Below, in pieces: positions 31,525 through 40,619 of a stretch of 64,000 nt of DNA. The stretch comes from Procambarus clarkii (taxonomy: Eukaryota; Arthropoda; Malacostraca; Decapoda; Cambaridae). Each line of letters starts with the position of its first letter. Position 1 is the stretch's first letter. A model generated the notes under the pieces. The model was not told the DNA's origin. It worked only from the letters and a program-made list of their open reading frames with translations, and did no database searches. Position numbers and translations under genes: made by a program. Location of the stretch: positions 3,479,649-3,543,648 of the forward strand of contig NC_091216.1 of the NCBI RefSeq assembly GCF_040958095.1, written 5' to 3'.

Positions 31525-32725
31525 GCGAGAGGGTTGTATATCACTGCTACTACTATTTTTGGTCCTCCCATTGTCATGATGCCTGATATGTAGTCTCTGA
31601 ATCTATTTCAGCCCGGGATGACCATCTCCTTGAAACTCCATTCCTTTCTTATTAGTAGGGCCACTCCACCTCCTCCATTTCCCTCCCTATCTTTCCTTAT
31701 TACAGTGTAGTCCTGCGGAAACACCGCATTCATTATGATTCCTAGGAGTTTTGTTTCTGTGAGTTCGATTACATCTGGGTTCACTTCTTGTGCTCTTTCT
31801 CTTAGTTAACTTGCCTTGCTTGTGATCCCATCTATGTTCGAGTACATCACCCTGAAACTGACTCTCTTCTGCCCCTTCACAGATCCTATTGCTTCCCCTG
31901 AAGCGGGGAAACAGGAAGGAATCGGGATGGGAGGGCCAATGAAGGGGGACCTGGGGGATCTGGGTTGTGTGGGGGCTGGGAGGATCCGGTAAGGGGAGGG
32001 AGGTGTAGGGGGGCAGGCTTGAGGGGGGTTGGGGAGAAAAGAGAGGCTTGGGGTGGATGCTTTTGGGGGGTGGTTGAAAGGGATAGGCTTGGTGGAGTGG
32101 GTGAGAGGGGGGAGGCTTTGGGGAGTGTGGGAGAAGGATCGGCTTGGGTGGGTGTGGTAGGAGGGATGGGAAGGAATGGGGGGGGGCAAAACAGGGAGAT
32201 CTTGGGGGGGAGGAGGTTGGGGGAAAGGGAGTGCTGAGTGGGTTGAGGAAGAAGGGAAGGCTTAGGAGAGTCGAGGAGAAGAGGGGCTCAGGCGGGTGGG
32301 GGATACTGGAGAGTTTAGGGGGGGGAATGGAGGGCTTGGGGTGGGGGAGAAGGGAGGGCATGGGGGATTAGGGAGGGTTGGGGGGGGGGGAGATGGAAGA
32401 TCCTGGGGAGTTGGGGATCGGGGGGAGGGCACCCATGGTGGGTCAATTGGGCACCAGTGGTTAGGGCAGGTAGGGCATCTATTGGGTGGAGAATGGAGGA
32501 GGTGCTTCTCTCACTATGTCTGTTGAGCTGCTGTTGGAAGGTTCCCTGCTCCCCTCTGGGATTGTAGGGCTCAGGGTTGTGGCTCCCTGATTCCTTTCTC
32601 TCTCCCTGTGCTCCCTCCTAGTGGCTGCTGACCTCTTTCTCTCACCCCTAGTCATATCCCTCTGAAGGAATACTTTTTTTGAACTTCTGTACATTTGCTA
32701 GTCTGCTCATCCTTGCTAACAAGTC
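31525..32725 (-). pseudogene. CR1-like LINE (family V) ORF1 end and first half of endonuclease
   Basis: Reading from the right: a basic segment (KEDLLARMSRLANVQKFKK), then an extremely Pro-rich segment (about 32360-31915), then RVMYSNIDGI, the N-terminal block of an APE-type endonuclease. NPDVIELTETKL (catalytic Glu) and GGGGVALLIRKEW follow. The endonuclease stops making sense after VVAVIYNP at about 31540. A stop lies just after TSKAS at about 31806 and further frame changes occur. It is the upstream half of a family V element and ends where the copy at 32735-35273 would begin to supply the rest. Confidence 0.75.
31915..32460. repeat. Strongly G-rich plus strand (C-rich minus), imperfect GGGGAGG-type repeats
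   Basis: More than 500 bp where the plus strand is dominated by G with runs of 4-10 G. It corresponds to the Pro-rich coding segment of the minus-strand LINE ORF1. The G runs give clear potential for G-quadruplex formation on the plus strand. Confidence 0.8.
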
Positions 32726-32734
32726 CTCTTTTGT

Positions 32735-35273
32735 TTTGTGTGTGTACTTACCTAGTTGTGCTTGCGGGGGTTGAGCTCTGGCTCTTTGGTCCCATCTCTC
32801 AACTGTCAATCAACTAATGTACAGGTTCCTGAGCCTACTGGGCTCTATCATATCTACACTTGAAGCTGTGTATGGAGTCAGCCTCCACCACATCACTTCC
32901 TAATGCATTCCATTTGTCTACTACTCTGACACTGAAAAAAAAATTCTAACGTCTCTATGGCTCGTTTGGACACTCAATTTCCACCTGTGTCCCCTAGTGT
33001 GTGTGCCTCTTGTGGTAAATAGCCTGTCTTTATCTACCCTATCAATTCCTCTGAGAATCTTGTATGTGGTGATCATGTCCATTCTAACTCTTCTGTCTCC
33101 CAGTGACGTGAGGTTTAATTCCCGTAGTCTCTCCTCGTAGCTCATACCCCTCAGTTTGGGCACTAGTCTGGTGACTAACCTTTGAACTTTTTCCAGTTTA
33201 GTCTTATGCTTGACTAGATATGAACTCCATGCTGGAGCCGCATACTCCAGGATTGGTCTGACATATGTGGTATACAAAGTTCTGAAAGATTCCTTACATA
33301 GGTTTCTAAAGGCCGTTCTTATGTTAGCCAACCTAGCATATGCCGCTGATGTTATCCTCTTGATATGAGCTTCAGGGGACAGATCTCGCGTGATATCAAC
33401 CCCCCAGGTCTTTCTCTCTCTCAGACTCTTGAAGGATTTCATCTCCCAAATGATACCTTGTATCTGGTCTCCTGCTCCCTACACCTATCTTAATTACATT
33501 GCATTTGCTTGGGTTAAATTCTAACAACCATTTGTTCGACCATTCCTGCAGCTTGTCCAGGTCTTCTTGAAGCCTCTAGCTGTCCTCTTCTGTCTTAATC
33601 CTTCTCATAATTTTGGCGTCGTCAGCAAACATTGAGAGGAATGAGTCTATGCCGTCTGGGAGATCATTTACGTATATCAGAAACAGGATAGGTCCAAGTA
33701 CAGAGCCCTGTGGGACTCCACTGATGACTTCACACCAATCTGAGGCCTCACCTCTCACGGTAACTCTCTGCTTCCTATCGCTTAGGTACTCCCTTATCTA
33801 CTGGAGCGCCCTACCAGTTACTCCTGCCTTTTTCTCCAGTTTATGCATCAGCTATTTATGGGGAACTGTGTCAAAGGCTTTCCGACAATTCAAAAAAAAA
33901 ATACAGTCCGCCCATCCTTCTCTTTCTTGCGTAATCTTTGTCACCTGATCGTAAAATTCTATTAAACCTGTAAGGCAAGATTTACCCTCCCTGAACCCAT
34001 GTTGATGGGTTGTCACGAAGTCCCTTTTCTCCAGATGTGTTATTAGGTGTCTTCTCACGATCTTCTCCATCACTTTGCATGGTATACAAGTTAAGGACAC
34101 TGTCCTGTAGTTTAGTGCCTCGTGTCTGTCACTCTTTTTGTTTATTAGGACTGAATTAGCAGTCTTACATATTTCTGGTAGGTATCCCGTTTCCAGTGAC
34201 CTACTGTACACTATGGAGAGTGGCAAGCAGAGTGCTCCTGCACACTATTTCAATACCCCATGGTAAAATTCCATCCGGGCCAACAGCCTTTCTGATGTCA
34301 CAGGTGCCTCTTAACCTCATCTCTAGTAATTTCGAACTCTTCCAAGGTCGCCTGGTTTACTGCCACCTCTCCTAGCGCAGTGACCTCTCCTCATTCAATT
34401 GTGAAGACCTCCTGGAACGTCTTGTTGAGTTCCTCACACACCTCTTTGTCATTCTCTGTGTACCTGTCCTCACCCATCCTAAGTTTCATCACCTGTTCCT
34501 TCACTGTTGTTTTCCTCCTGATGTGACTATGTAGTAGCTTTGGCTCGGTCTTAGCTTTATTAGCTATATCATTTTCATACTTTTTCTCAGCTTCTCTCCT
34601 CACACTAACATACTCGTTCCTGGTTCTCTGGTATCTCTCTCTCTACTGTCTGGTGTTCAGATATTTCGGAAGTTCCTCCACGTCCTTTTGTTCAGTTCCT
34701 TTGCTTTCATACATGCCCTATTAAACCATGGATTCTTCTTTTGCATCTCGTTTTTTTCCTGTTGGGCCGGGATAAACCTGTTTACTGCCTCTTGACACTT
34801 TTGTGTGACATAGTCCATCATGTCTTGTACTGACCTAGTTGTGAGTTCTGTGTCCCATGGGATATCCCCTAGGAATTTTCTCATCTCCTCATAATTTCCC
34901 TTTCGGTATGCCAGCCATTTGTTTCCCAGTACTTTTTGGGGGAGATAATTCCTAGCTCTACCAGGTACTCAAAGATCTATACACTGATCACTCATTTCCA
35001 AGGGGGCTTCCAACTTAACTTCCCTTATATCCGACTCATTTAGGGTAAATATCAGATCAAACATAGCTGGTTCATCCTCTCCTCTCATTCTTATCGGTCC
35101 CTTGATGTGCTGGCTTAGAAAGTTTCTTGTTGCTACGTCCAGCAACTTAGCTCTTCATGTGTGTCTGGTCCTCCATGTGGGTCTCTGTTCTGCCAATCTA
35201 TCTTCCCATGGTTGAAGTCTTCCATGATTAGTAGTCTGGATCCGTTCCTGCTAGCTACAGAAGCTGCTCTCTC
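32735..35273 (-). pseudogene. CR1-like LINE (family V), second half of endonuclease to 3' end
   Basis: From the right: RLLIMEDFNHGKIDWQNRD (endonuclease GDFN block, Gly replaced by Glu), a linker (MRKFLGDIPWDTELTT; KKNPWFNRACMKAKELNKR), and HSHIRRKTTVKEQ. The RT follows: QHGFREGKSCLTGLIEFYDQ, motif A ADCIFFLNCRKAFDTVPHK (first Asp lost), SGVPQGSVLGPILFLIYVNDL and motif C FADDAK. The C-terminal region has YVRPILEYAAPAWSSYLVK and RRVRMDMITTYKIL, and a degraded end continues to a TACTTACCTA-type tail near 32745. Several frameshifts and stops occur. Closely related to 1-550 and 20295-21550. Confidence 0.85.
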
Positions 35274-35275
35274 TG

Positions 35276-36080
35276 TAACAAGAGAGCAGTACATAGTAGT
35301 ACAACAGAAACATCATAGCAGGATGAACAAGCCACATGGAGCATGAACAACCCACAGGCACGGCGCCAGGCAGGCGGCGCCAGACAATGGAAAAGTTACA
35401 CCTCTGTACAAGTTAACCATGGGGACAGGTCAACGGTCACCGAGTCACGAGGAGGTCAGAATTGATGCCGTCATGATAATCTACAGGGATTAACTCCTCC
35501 TTATCAAATGCAAACCCTCATGTTCAGCTGGAGAGCAGGAGATCATAGAAGAAAACAGTAGAGTGGGTGAAGCCCAGTAGGACGGTGTGAGTGGACTCAG
35601 GGAGGGAACATCATCTCCAGGAGAACTGTGGAACACCCTACGATTAAGTACGGCTCCATTGAACTAAAGTTCCTCATTCAGTACGCTTTGCCTCTGGTAG
35701 GGAATATAGTTAGGGAGTATCTATTTAATTATTTCAAATAAAGTCATATATTGTCAAGAGTTATTAAATGTATATTATTGGTTCCTTGTCGTAGTGATAT
35801 TGGGCCTACTTTGCCCTAGTGACCTAGTGTCCTTAATTATCCAGTACTCCTCCCCCCCACCCCCATCCGTCCCTTGTTGAGTTGTTAGTATTGGGTGTGT
35901 CCCGCCTCATTCTTGTGTACTCTATAGTTCCCAAGTGGTCAGGATTATTCGAGTGACAGGCCAGGATCCTTGTACCATTCAATTGTCCCCTACACCTATA
36001 CTGGTAGGTTTATACCATCTGCAATGCCTACGAATCTAACTCCGGTCCCCTGTCCAGTAACTCAGGGTGGTGGCAGCGTC
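35276..36080 (+). other. LTR-like sequence followed by a primer-binding-like site (tentative)
   Basis: The CR1-like LINE stops abruptly where TGTAACAAGAGAG begins. About 780 bp without coding potential follow, including AATAAA (35740), then CAGTAACTCAGGG and TGGTGGCAGCG at about 36070. TGG plus a GC-rich word just after an LTR end is what a tRNA primer site looks like. It could be one LTR and leader of a Gypsy-type element whose body is absent. No second LTR or target duplication found. Confidence 0.4.
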
Positions 36081-36242
36081 ACTCGGTAACTCATACGAAG
36101 GCTGTGACTGAATTTTTCTATCTTTTTATCTCACTCTCCCTCACTAGTTTCTCCCTCTCCCTCACTAGGTTCTCACTCTTCCTTGCCCTCACTCGCTCTC
36201 GTTCTCCCTCCCTTGCTCTCGTTCTCGCTCTGCCTCATTCTT

Positions 36243-36276
36243 CCTCAATCTCTCTCTCTTTGCCTCATATTCTCAT

Positions 36277-36307
<31 letters not shown>

Positions 36308-36313
36308 CATATT

Positions 36314-36395
<82 letters not shown>
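36243..36395. repeat. (CT)n microsatellite
   Basis: Interrupted then pure CT dinucleotides, longest from about 36318 to 36395. The flanking 36110-36240 is CTC-rich and looks like degenerate copies of the same tract. The long Ser/Leu frames on it are artefacts. Confidence 0.97.
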
Positions 36396-36398
<3 letters not shown>

Positions 36399-36874
36399 TC
36401 CTTTGTTTCTGGTTTACGTCCTCGTATGACGGCCCGAGAATTAACATCTTACATGATCGGTAGAGCATCCGTTATTACCATAGAAGGAGCGGAGATTGCA
36501 CGGTTATTTCAGTGGTAGTAGCGGGCTGAAAATGTTCTTTCTAACGTCCCTTCTTTCTAACGTGTGCGCGTGTGCGCGCATGTGGGTGCATGTTTGCGTG
36601 AGCGTGTGTGTGTGTGTGCGCGTGTGTGAGCGTGTGCCTCTAACTAGCTGGCAAACTAGTTTGCTTGCAGAGTTAATAGTTTCGGTTTGTTTATTTTCTT
36701 GCAAGAGAGTTTCTTTGCTCTTTCGGTGTGAAGGTTGCGTGTTACCAGCTAGTTGCTTCTTTTGGTTCGCTTATACTTCTGGGCTACTGCCCCCGTCGAT
36801 TGCGGAATAAGATAATACTTTAAATGAAAAGTGCTCATACGCCATCGCTCCCTGCGCTTCTCTGAGGGGACCAG
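36396..36874. repeat. GT/GC-rich microsatellite and plain non-coding sequence
   Basis: A (GT)n tract with GC interruptions lies at about 36559-36637. The rest has no recognisable feature; I see no gene. Confidence 0.75.
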
Positions 36875-37132
36875 GGTCTAGATTCACGAAGCAGTTACGC
36901 AAACAATTACGAACCTGTACATCTTTTCTCAATCTTTGGCGGCTTTGTTTACAATTATTAAACAGTTAATGATCTCCGAAGCACCAGGAGGCTGTTTATA
37001 ACAATAACAACAGTTGAATGGGAAGTTTTCATGCTTGTAAACTGTTTAATAAATGTAACCAAAGCCGTCAAAGATTGAGGAAAGATGTACACGTTCCTAA
37101 GTGCTTGCGTAAGTGCTTTCGTGAATCTGGCC
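36875..37132. mobile_element. MITE with long terminal inverted repeats
   Basis: The two halves are inverted copies over most of the 258 bp: the left has AGATTCACGAAGCAG then TGTACATCTTTTCTCAATC, and the right has their complements ending GTGAATCTGGCC. Inner segments (AACAGTTAATG...; ...CAAAGCCGTCAAAG) also pair. No coding content. It is unrelated to the CAACCCG MITE. It lies 186 bp downstream (in gene orientation) of the sushi exon at 37319-37501. Confidence 0.85.
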
Positions 37133-37318
37133 GCAGGTTCTTGCTCGTGGTCCTCGGAAGGCTCAGAACTCCAAGTAACTGTTGACTCCAAACTAATAAA
37201 GCACATATCAGTTCGGGTAGCTTCAGGGAGCTGACGGGGTTCTCCCCAGAAAATGCAATTCATTATTTAACACACAATTAGAGAATGTGGTCGAAGTATT
37301 TTTACGATGAAAATTTAC

Positions 37319-37501
37319 CTTGCATGCATATTGGGGTGTTGTCCCAGCCGTTCCATGTACAATTGACTGAACGTGTCTGAGACTTGAGTTTAGGGAAGTA
37401 GAGATTTCCAAGGCAGTTTGCTGTGACATTTTTGTTAACTGTCCACATGTTGTCCACCCAATTGGTTGTTGCATTAGTCACATTTGGCGCCTCCAGACAC
37501 A
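37319..37501 (-). CDS. Host-gene exon encoding a sushi/CCP-like module (exon B)
   Basis: On the minus strand an acceptor (TTTCTTCCTGCAG, ending at 37502) precedes a 183-bp open segment that ends CAAG followed by the donor GTAAAT (37318-37313). Both boundaries are phase 1, the usual arrangement for shuffled extracellular modules. The 61 codons contain VCLEAP, VTANCLGN, SVNCTWNGW and TPICMQ: four cysteines, a Trp before the last Cys and Pro after the first, as in complement control protein modules. Several N-x-T/S sites (NVT, NAT, NCT) suggest a glycosylated extracellular protein. It pairs with the similar exon at 43632-43811. The sequence is too short to name the protein. I see no transposon explanation for it. 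Confidence 0.75.
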
Positions 37502-38112
37502 CTGCAGGAAGAAATAAATTAATGCTAAAGCCACACATTTAAGACATGAAAACCCGCCACATTTTGGCCCAGCAAGGACACAAACTTTACACAAAATTGA
37601 GATTTGGTAATTTGTTCCAGACATACTACTGTAACTTATTTATTTAAGTATGGGTAACTAAACATTTGCAGGATGAAGGGCATTAAAAAATCAATCAGAA
37701 AAAGTAAGAAAAATATTTCTCCGAATGGTACAATGCTTGAAGAGGGAATAGGAGTAAAATAGTTAGTGAGAGAAAAGATTTTAGTGCGAGGAAAAGTGCT
37801 AGGACTTAGCCCAGCAAGCTGAGAATGTTGTCAATAGAGGTGTTGGAAAGTTAAGCACTCTCATGACATTGGAATCATGGATGCCCTGCTCAAGGTATTG
37901 GTAGTCGGCACACATTGAAGTACCTCACAAAAAAACAAAATGTCTTATTAGGGGTAATTATATTAGAAGCATAATGTATAAATTGACATGAATTGAGGTT
38001 ACTGGTTGGTACTGTACTGTTTAATTTCGATGAGGTTGTGATTTTTTGGGTTCTTCAGAGTGTGAGTGTGTCGAGGAATACTGTGGTGTTCATGATATAT
38101 TGTTAGTCTGTA
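37502..38112. other. Intron of the sushi gene, no feature seen
   Basis: AT-rich intronic sequence upstream of exon B. No coding frame, repeat or further exon that I can recognise. Confidence 0.6.
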
Positions 38113-38230
38113 GGAACAAATCCACAACGGCCGTGATAAGGGTCCGTGAGGATCCCAGACGCTCCAGGAGCGCCTGAGATCCTCTCGGACGTAGGTACGA
38201 ACCCTCATCACGGCCTTTGTGGATTTGTTT
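38113..38230. repeat. Foldback made of two SINE-like halves
   Basis: The left half (AACAAATCCACAACGGCCG) and right half (complement of CGGCCTTTGTGGATTTGTT) pair, as do AGGATCCCAGACGCTCC and its partner GGAGCGCCTGAGATCCT around the centre near 38165. The word GTACGAACC in the right half resembles a degenerate polymerase III box B (GGTTCGANNCC in complement), so each arm may derive from a tRNA-type SINE. Strong hairpin potential. Confidence 0.65.
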
Positions 38231-38569
38231 ATTTGATGCATCACGCTATTGTGATTTATGCGTGTAGTATTGATCTGTATACTTGCTTGTCTGTCATGTG
38301 CTTCCAGCATATGTTAATGGGCTGCATGTTTCCTCTGATTCAGAGACTTTCATTGGGGAAATTATTGCCAGTGAGAGTTTAATATCCACTTCAGAGCTCT
38401 GTTTTCTATGTATTGTAGTTATGTATTGTTTATATTAACTGGTAGTGAGTTGGTATACTCACTGTCGGGCGACAAGGAGCCGGTATAATAATTTTATTAA
38501 TTAAATTATTTTATAATTCACTGTGTCGGGGGACAGGAAGCCAGAGTGTATTCATACACAATAGGCTTT
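38231..38569. other. Intronic sequence, no gene seen
   Basis: It includes a duplicated word CACTGTCGGGCGACAAGGAG / CACTGTGTCGGGGGACAGGA at about 38460 and 38520, an imperfect direct repeat of about 25 bp. Nothing else recognisable. Confidence 0.55.
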
Positions 38570-38790
38570 ATATCGAGGTTCCCCTCCCCCCAACCCCGGG
38601 TCGAATTACTGACCCCGCCCAGGATGCCACCCCACAACAACCTGATTAACTAAGAAGCACCTACTTGCTCCTAGGTGAACAGGCCCATTAGGTGAAAAGA
38701 ACTGTGCCCATCCATTTATATCCCGCCTGGAATTCGAACCCGGAATTCTTGATTGTGCGTCGAGAATGGTCCCAGTAGTACAGTCGGGTT
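38570..38790 (-). mobile_element. Diverged tRNA-derived SINE (copy 3)
   Basis: On the minus strand the body words (CACCTAATGGGCCTGTTCAC, CTAGGAGCAAGTAGGTGC) correspond in order to those of the SINEs at 15406 and 25483, and CCGGGTTCGAATTCC is a box B-like word near 38735. The match is much weaker than between the other two copies. Intronic. Confidence 0.65.
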
Positions 38791-39644
38791 CAACATACAA
38801 CCGGGTATGTAATAAGTGGCCAAATTAGGGTTTATACAGGTTTATCTTTTGTGTATTTGGCCGTTTCGACGTTTGTACCGTTATCTGAGTGAGTTAAGTG
38901 CTGAGATTCGTTTGGGTGACGTGAGTATTTATTCTAAGGCTGTTATCAAGTTTTAAATTAAACATTGTGGTAGTTTTGGGAAGATGAGTATGTAGGCACA
39001 AGAGGTCGCAAGTATAATTTAATTGGAAATGTGTTTTTGCATTTGTTATACAAAAGGTATGTTGTGTTAAAGGAAAGATTAGTTAAGAAAACACACAACT
39101 GGAACTGAGGAGTAAAATGTTACTTGTTATTCTTCCTGTTCAAAAGTAATACCATCTGCAGATGAGGAGTCACAATAACGTGGCTAAAAAATGTTGACCA
39201 AACCAAACACTAGAAAGTGAAGAGACGACGACGTTTCGGTCCGTCCTGGACCATTATCAACTCGATTGTGATGAGAGGAAGATTGATAAAGATTAAGCCA
39301 CCCAAGAGGTGGCACGGGCATGAATAGCCCGTGAGATGAGAGGAAGGAGGCAATGGCAATAAACAGGCAAGAGAGAGGTGAGGAGAAGGAAATCTTAGAG
39401 GAAGAGAAAACAAAACAACAGGAACGGAAGGTAAGGTGTAATAAATTTTGTAATAAGAATAAGAAAGGGATTGTAAGAGAAAACAAGGGAAAGAAAAAAT
39501 AGAGAGATAAAAGGAAGAGGATAGGCTTATGTTAGGTCATGTTTGTTAGAAACGTGACCTAACATAAGTTTGGTAGAAGCAATACCATCTGTTTGTTACT
39601 GTATCATTTCTCTCAAGGTATTTTACTCATTTGGTTTTAACGTG
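38791..39644. other. Intronic sequence with one hairpin; no gene seen
   Basis: Non-coding on both strands as far as I can tell. A segment at about 39200-39330 (GACGACGACGTTTCGGTCCG) looks like a dispersed repeat but I cannot place it. A perfect-looking hairpin lies at 39526-39568 (listed separately). Confidence 0.5.
39526..39568. repeat. Short hairpin, 18-bp arms
   Basis: CTTATGTTAGGTCATGTT (39526-39543) pairs with AACGTGACCTAACATAAG (39551-39568) with one mismatch (a G-U pair in RNA) around a 7-base loop. Too short for a typical animal pre-miRNA; could be a remnant of a small inverted-repeat element. Confidence 0.8.
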
Positions 39645-40612
39645 TGTGTAATTACCTAAGTGTAGTTACAGGATAAGAGCTACACTCGTGGTGTTCCGTC
39701 TTCCCATAACGTTTGAAACTATGGACGGTTTTGGCCTCCACCACTTTCTCAGTTAACTTGCAACCGTCTACCACTCTGTTTGCAAAAGAAAACTTTCTAA
39801 TATTTTGTTGGCACTTTTGTTTCCTTAGCTTGAATCTGTGTCCTCTTGTTATTGAAGTTGCTGGTTTCAGGAATTCCTCTTTCTCAATTTGGTAGATTTC
39901 TGTTACTATTTTGTAAATAATGATCATATCACCTATTTTCCTTCTATCATCTAACTTTGGAGTATTTAAGGTTTTTAGCCTCCCGTCGTAAATCTTGGTT
40001 TTCAGTTCCGGAAACTATTTTGTAGCATGCATTTGTACCTTTTTCAGTTTACTGACGTGCTTATTAAGATATGGGCACCATACAACTGCTCCATATTCCA
40101 ATTATGGTCTCACAAAAGTCATGAACAGTTTCCTTAGTATTTCACCATTCATATAATTAAAAGCGAATCTAAAGTTGGAAAGTGACATATGCTCCTTGCA
40201 CAATGTTCTTCATGTGTTCCTCTGATGACAGTCTACTATCCAAAATCACCTCCTAGATCGCGTTTTTTTGTTAGAGTTCTTTAATTACTTTCCACATAAT
40301 TTGTAATTTGTGCATAGTCTATTCTCTCCAATTCCACATTCCGTAAGTGAATTCCAATTGCTAAATGGCGCTCTAAGCACTTATTTTATCTATATCAATA
40401 TGAAGGGCATCTAGGTCTCCAATCTTCCTTAGTAGCTTAACATCATTAGCAAACATGTCCATATAATTCTGTATTCCTTCTGGTAGATCGTTTATGCAGA
40501 CGATGAACATTACTGGGGCAAAAACTAAACCCTGTGGTACTCCGTTAGTAACACACTTCCAGTCAGATACATTACCTCTGATTACTGCCCTCATCTTTCT
40601 GTCAGAAAACAC
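39645..40612 (-). pseudogene. CR1-like LINE (family K), 5'-truncated copy
   Basis: From the right: FSDRKMRAVIRGNVSDW, TNGVPQGLVFAPVMFIVCIN (RT motif B), and FANDVK where the FADD catalytic box should be (first Asp to Asn). The C-terminal region degrades and then reads MIIIYKIVTEIYQI and TRGHRFKLRKQ. The 3' end lies near 39645, with TACACTTAGGTAATTAC on the element strand. It follows the longer copy at 40620-43505 head to tail. Intronic to the sushi gene. Confidence 0.82.
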
Positions 40613-40619
40613 ACAGTCA

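Noticed and set aside
31965-32526. Gly-rich plus-strand frames
   Set aside because: Shadow of the Pro-rich minus-strand LINE ORF1 in G-run sequence.
35276-36080. Confident Gypsy LTR
   Set aside because: Only the TGT start, a polyadenylation-like word and a TGGTGGCAGCG primer-site-like word support it; no second LTR or target duplication, so it is listed as tentative.
36104-36518. Leu/Ser-rich open frames
   Set aside because: They translate a (CT)n microsatellite and its degenerate flank.
37134-37250. A third sushi exon (reading EPRQLPEATRTDM...)
   Set aside because: No Cys at the start, weak acceptor, an intron of only about 70 bp and no continuation past the MITE; recorded as a possibility in the findings only.
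39190-39330. Penelope-like element end
   Set aside because: The GACGACGACGTTTCGGTCCG word looks like a dispersed repeat, but no RT or GIY-YIG endonuclease sequence is nearby to support the class.
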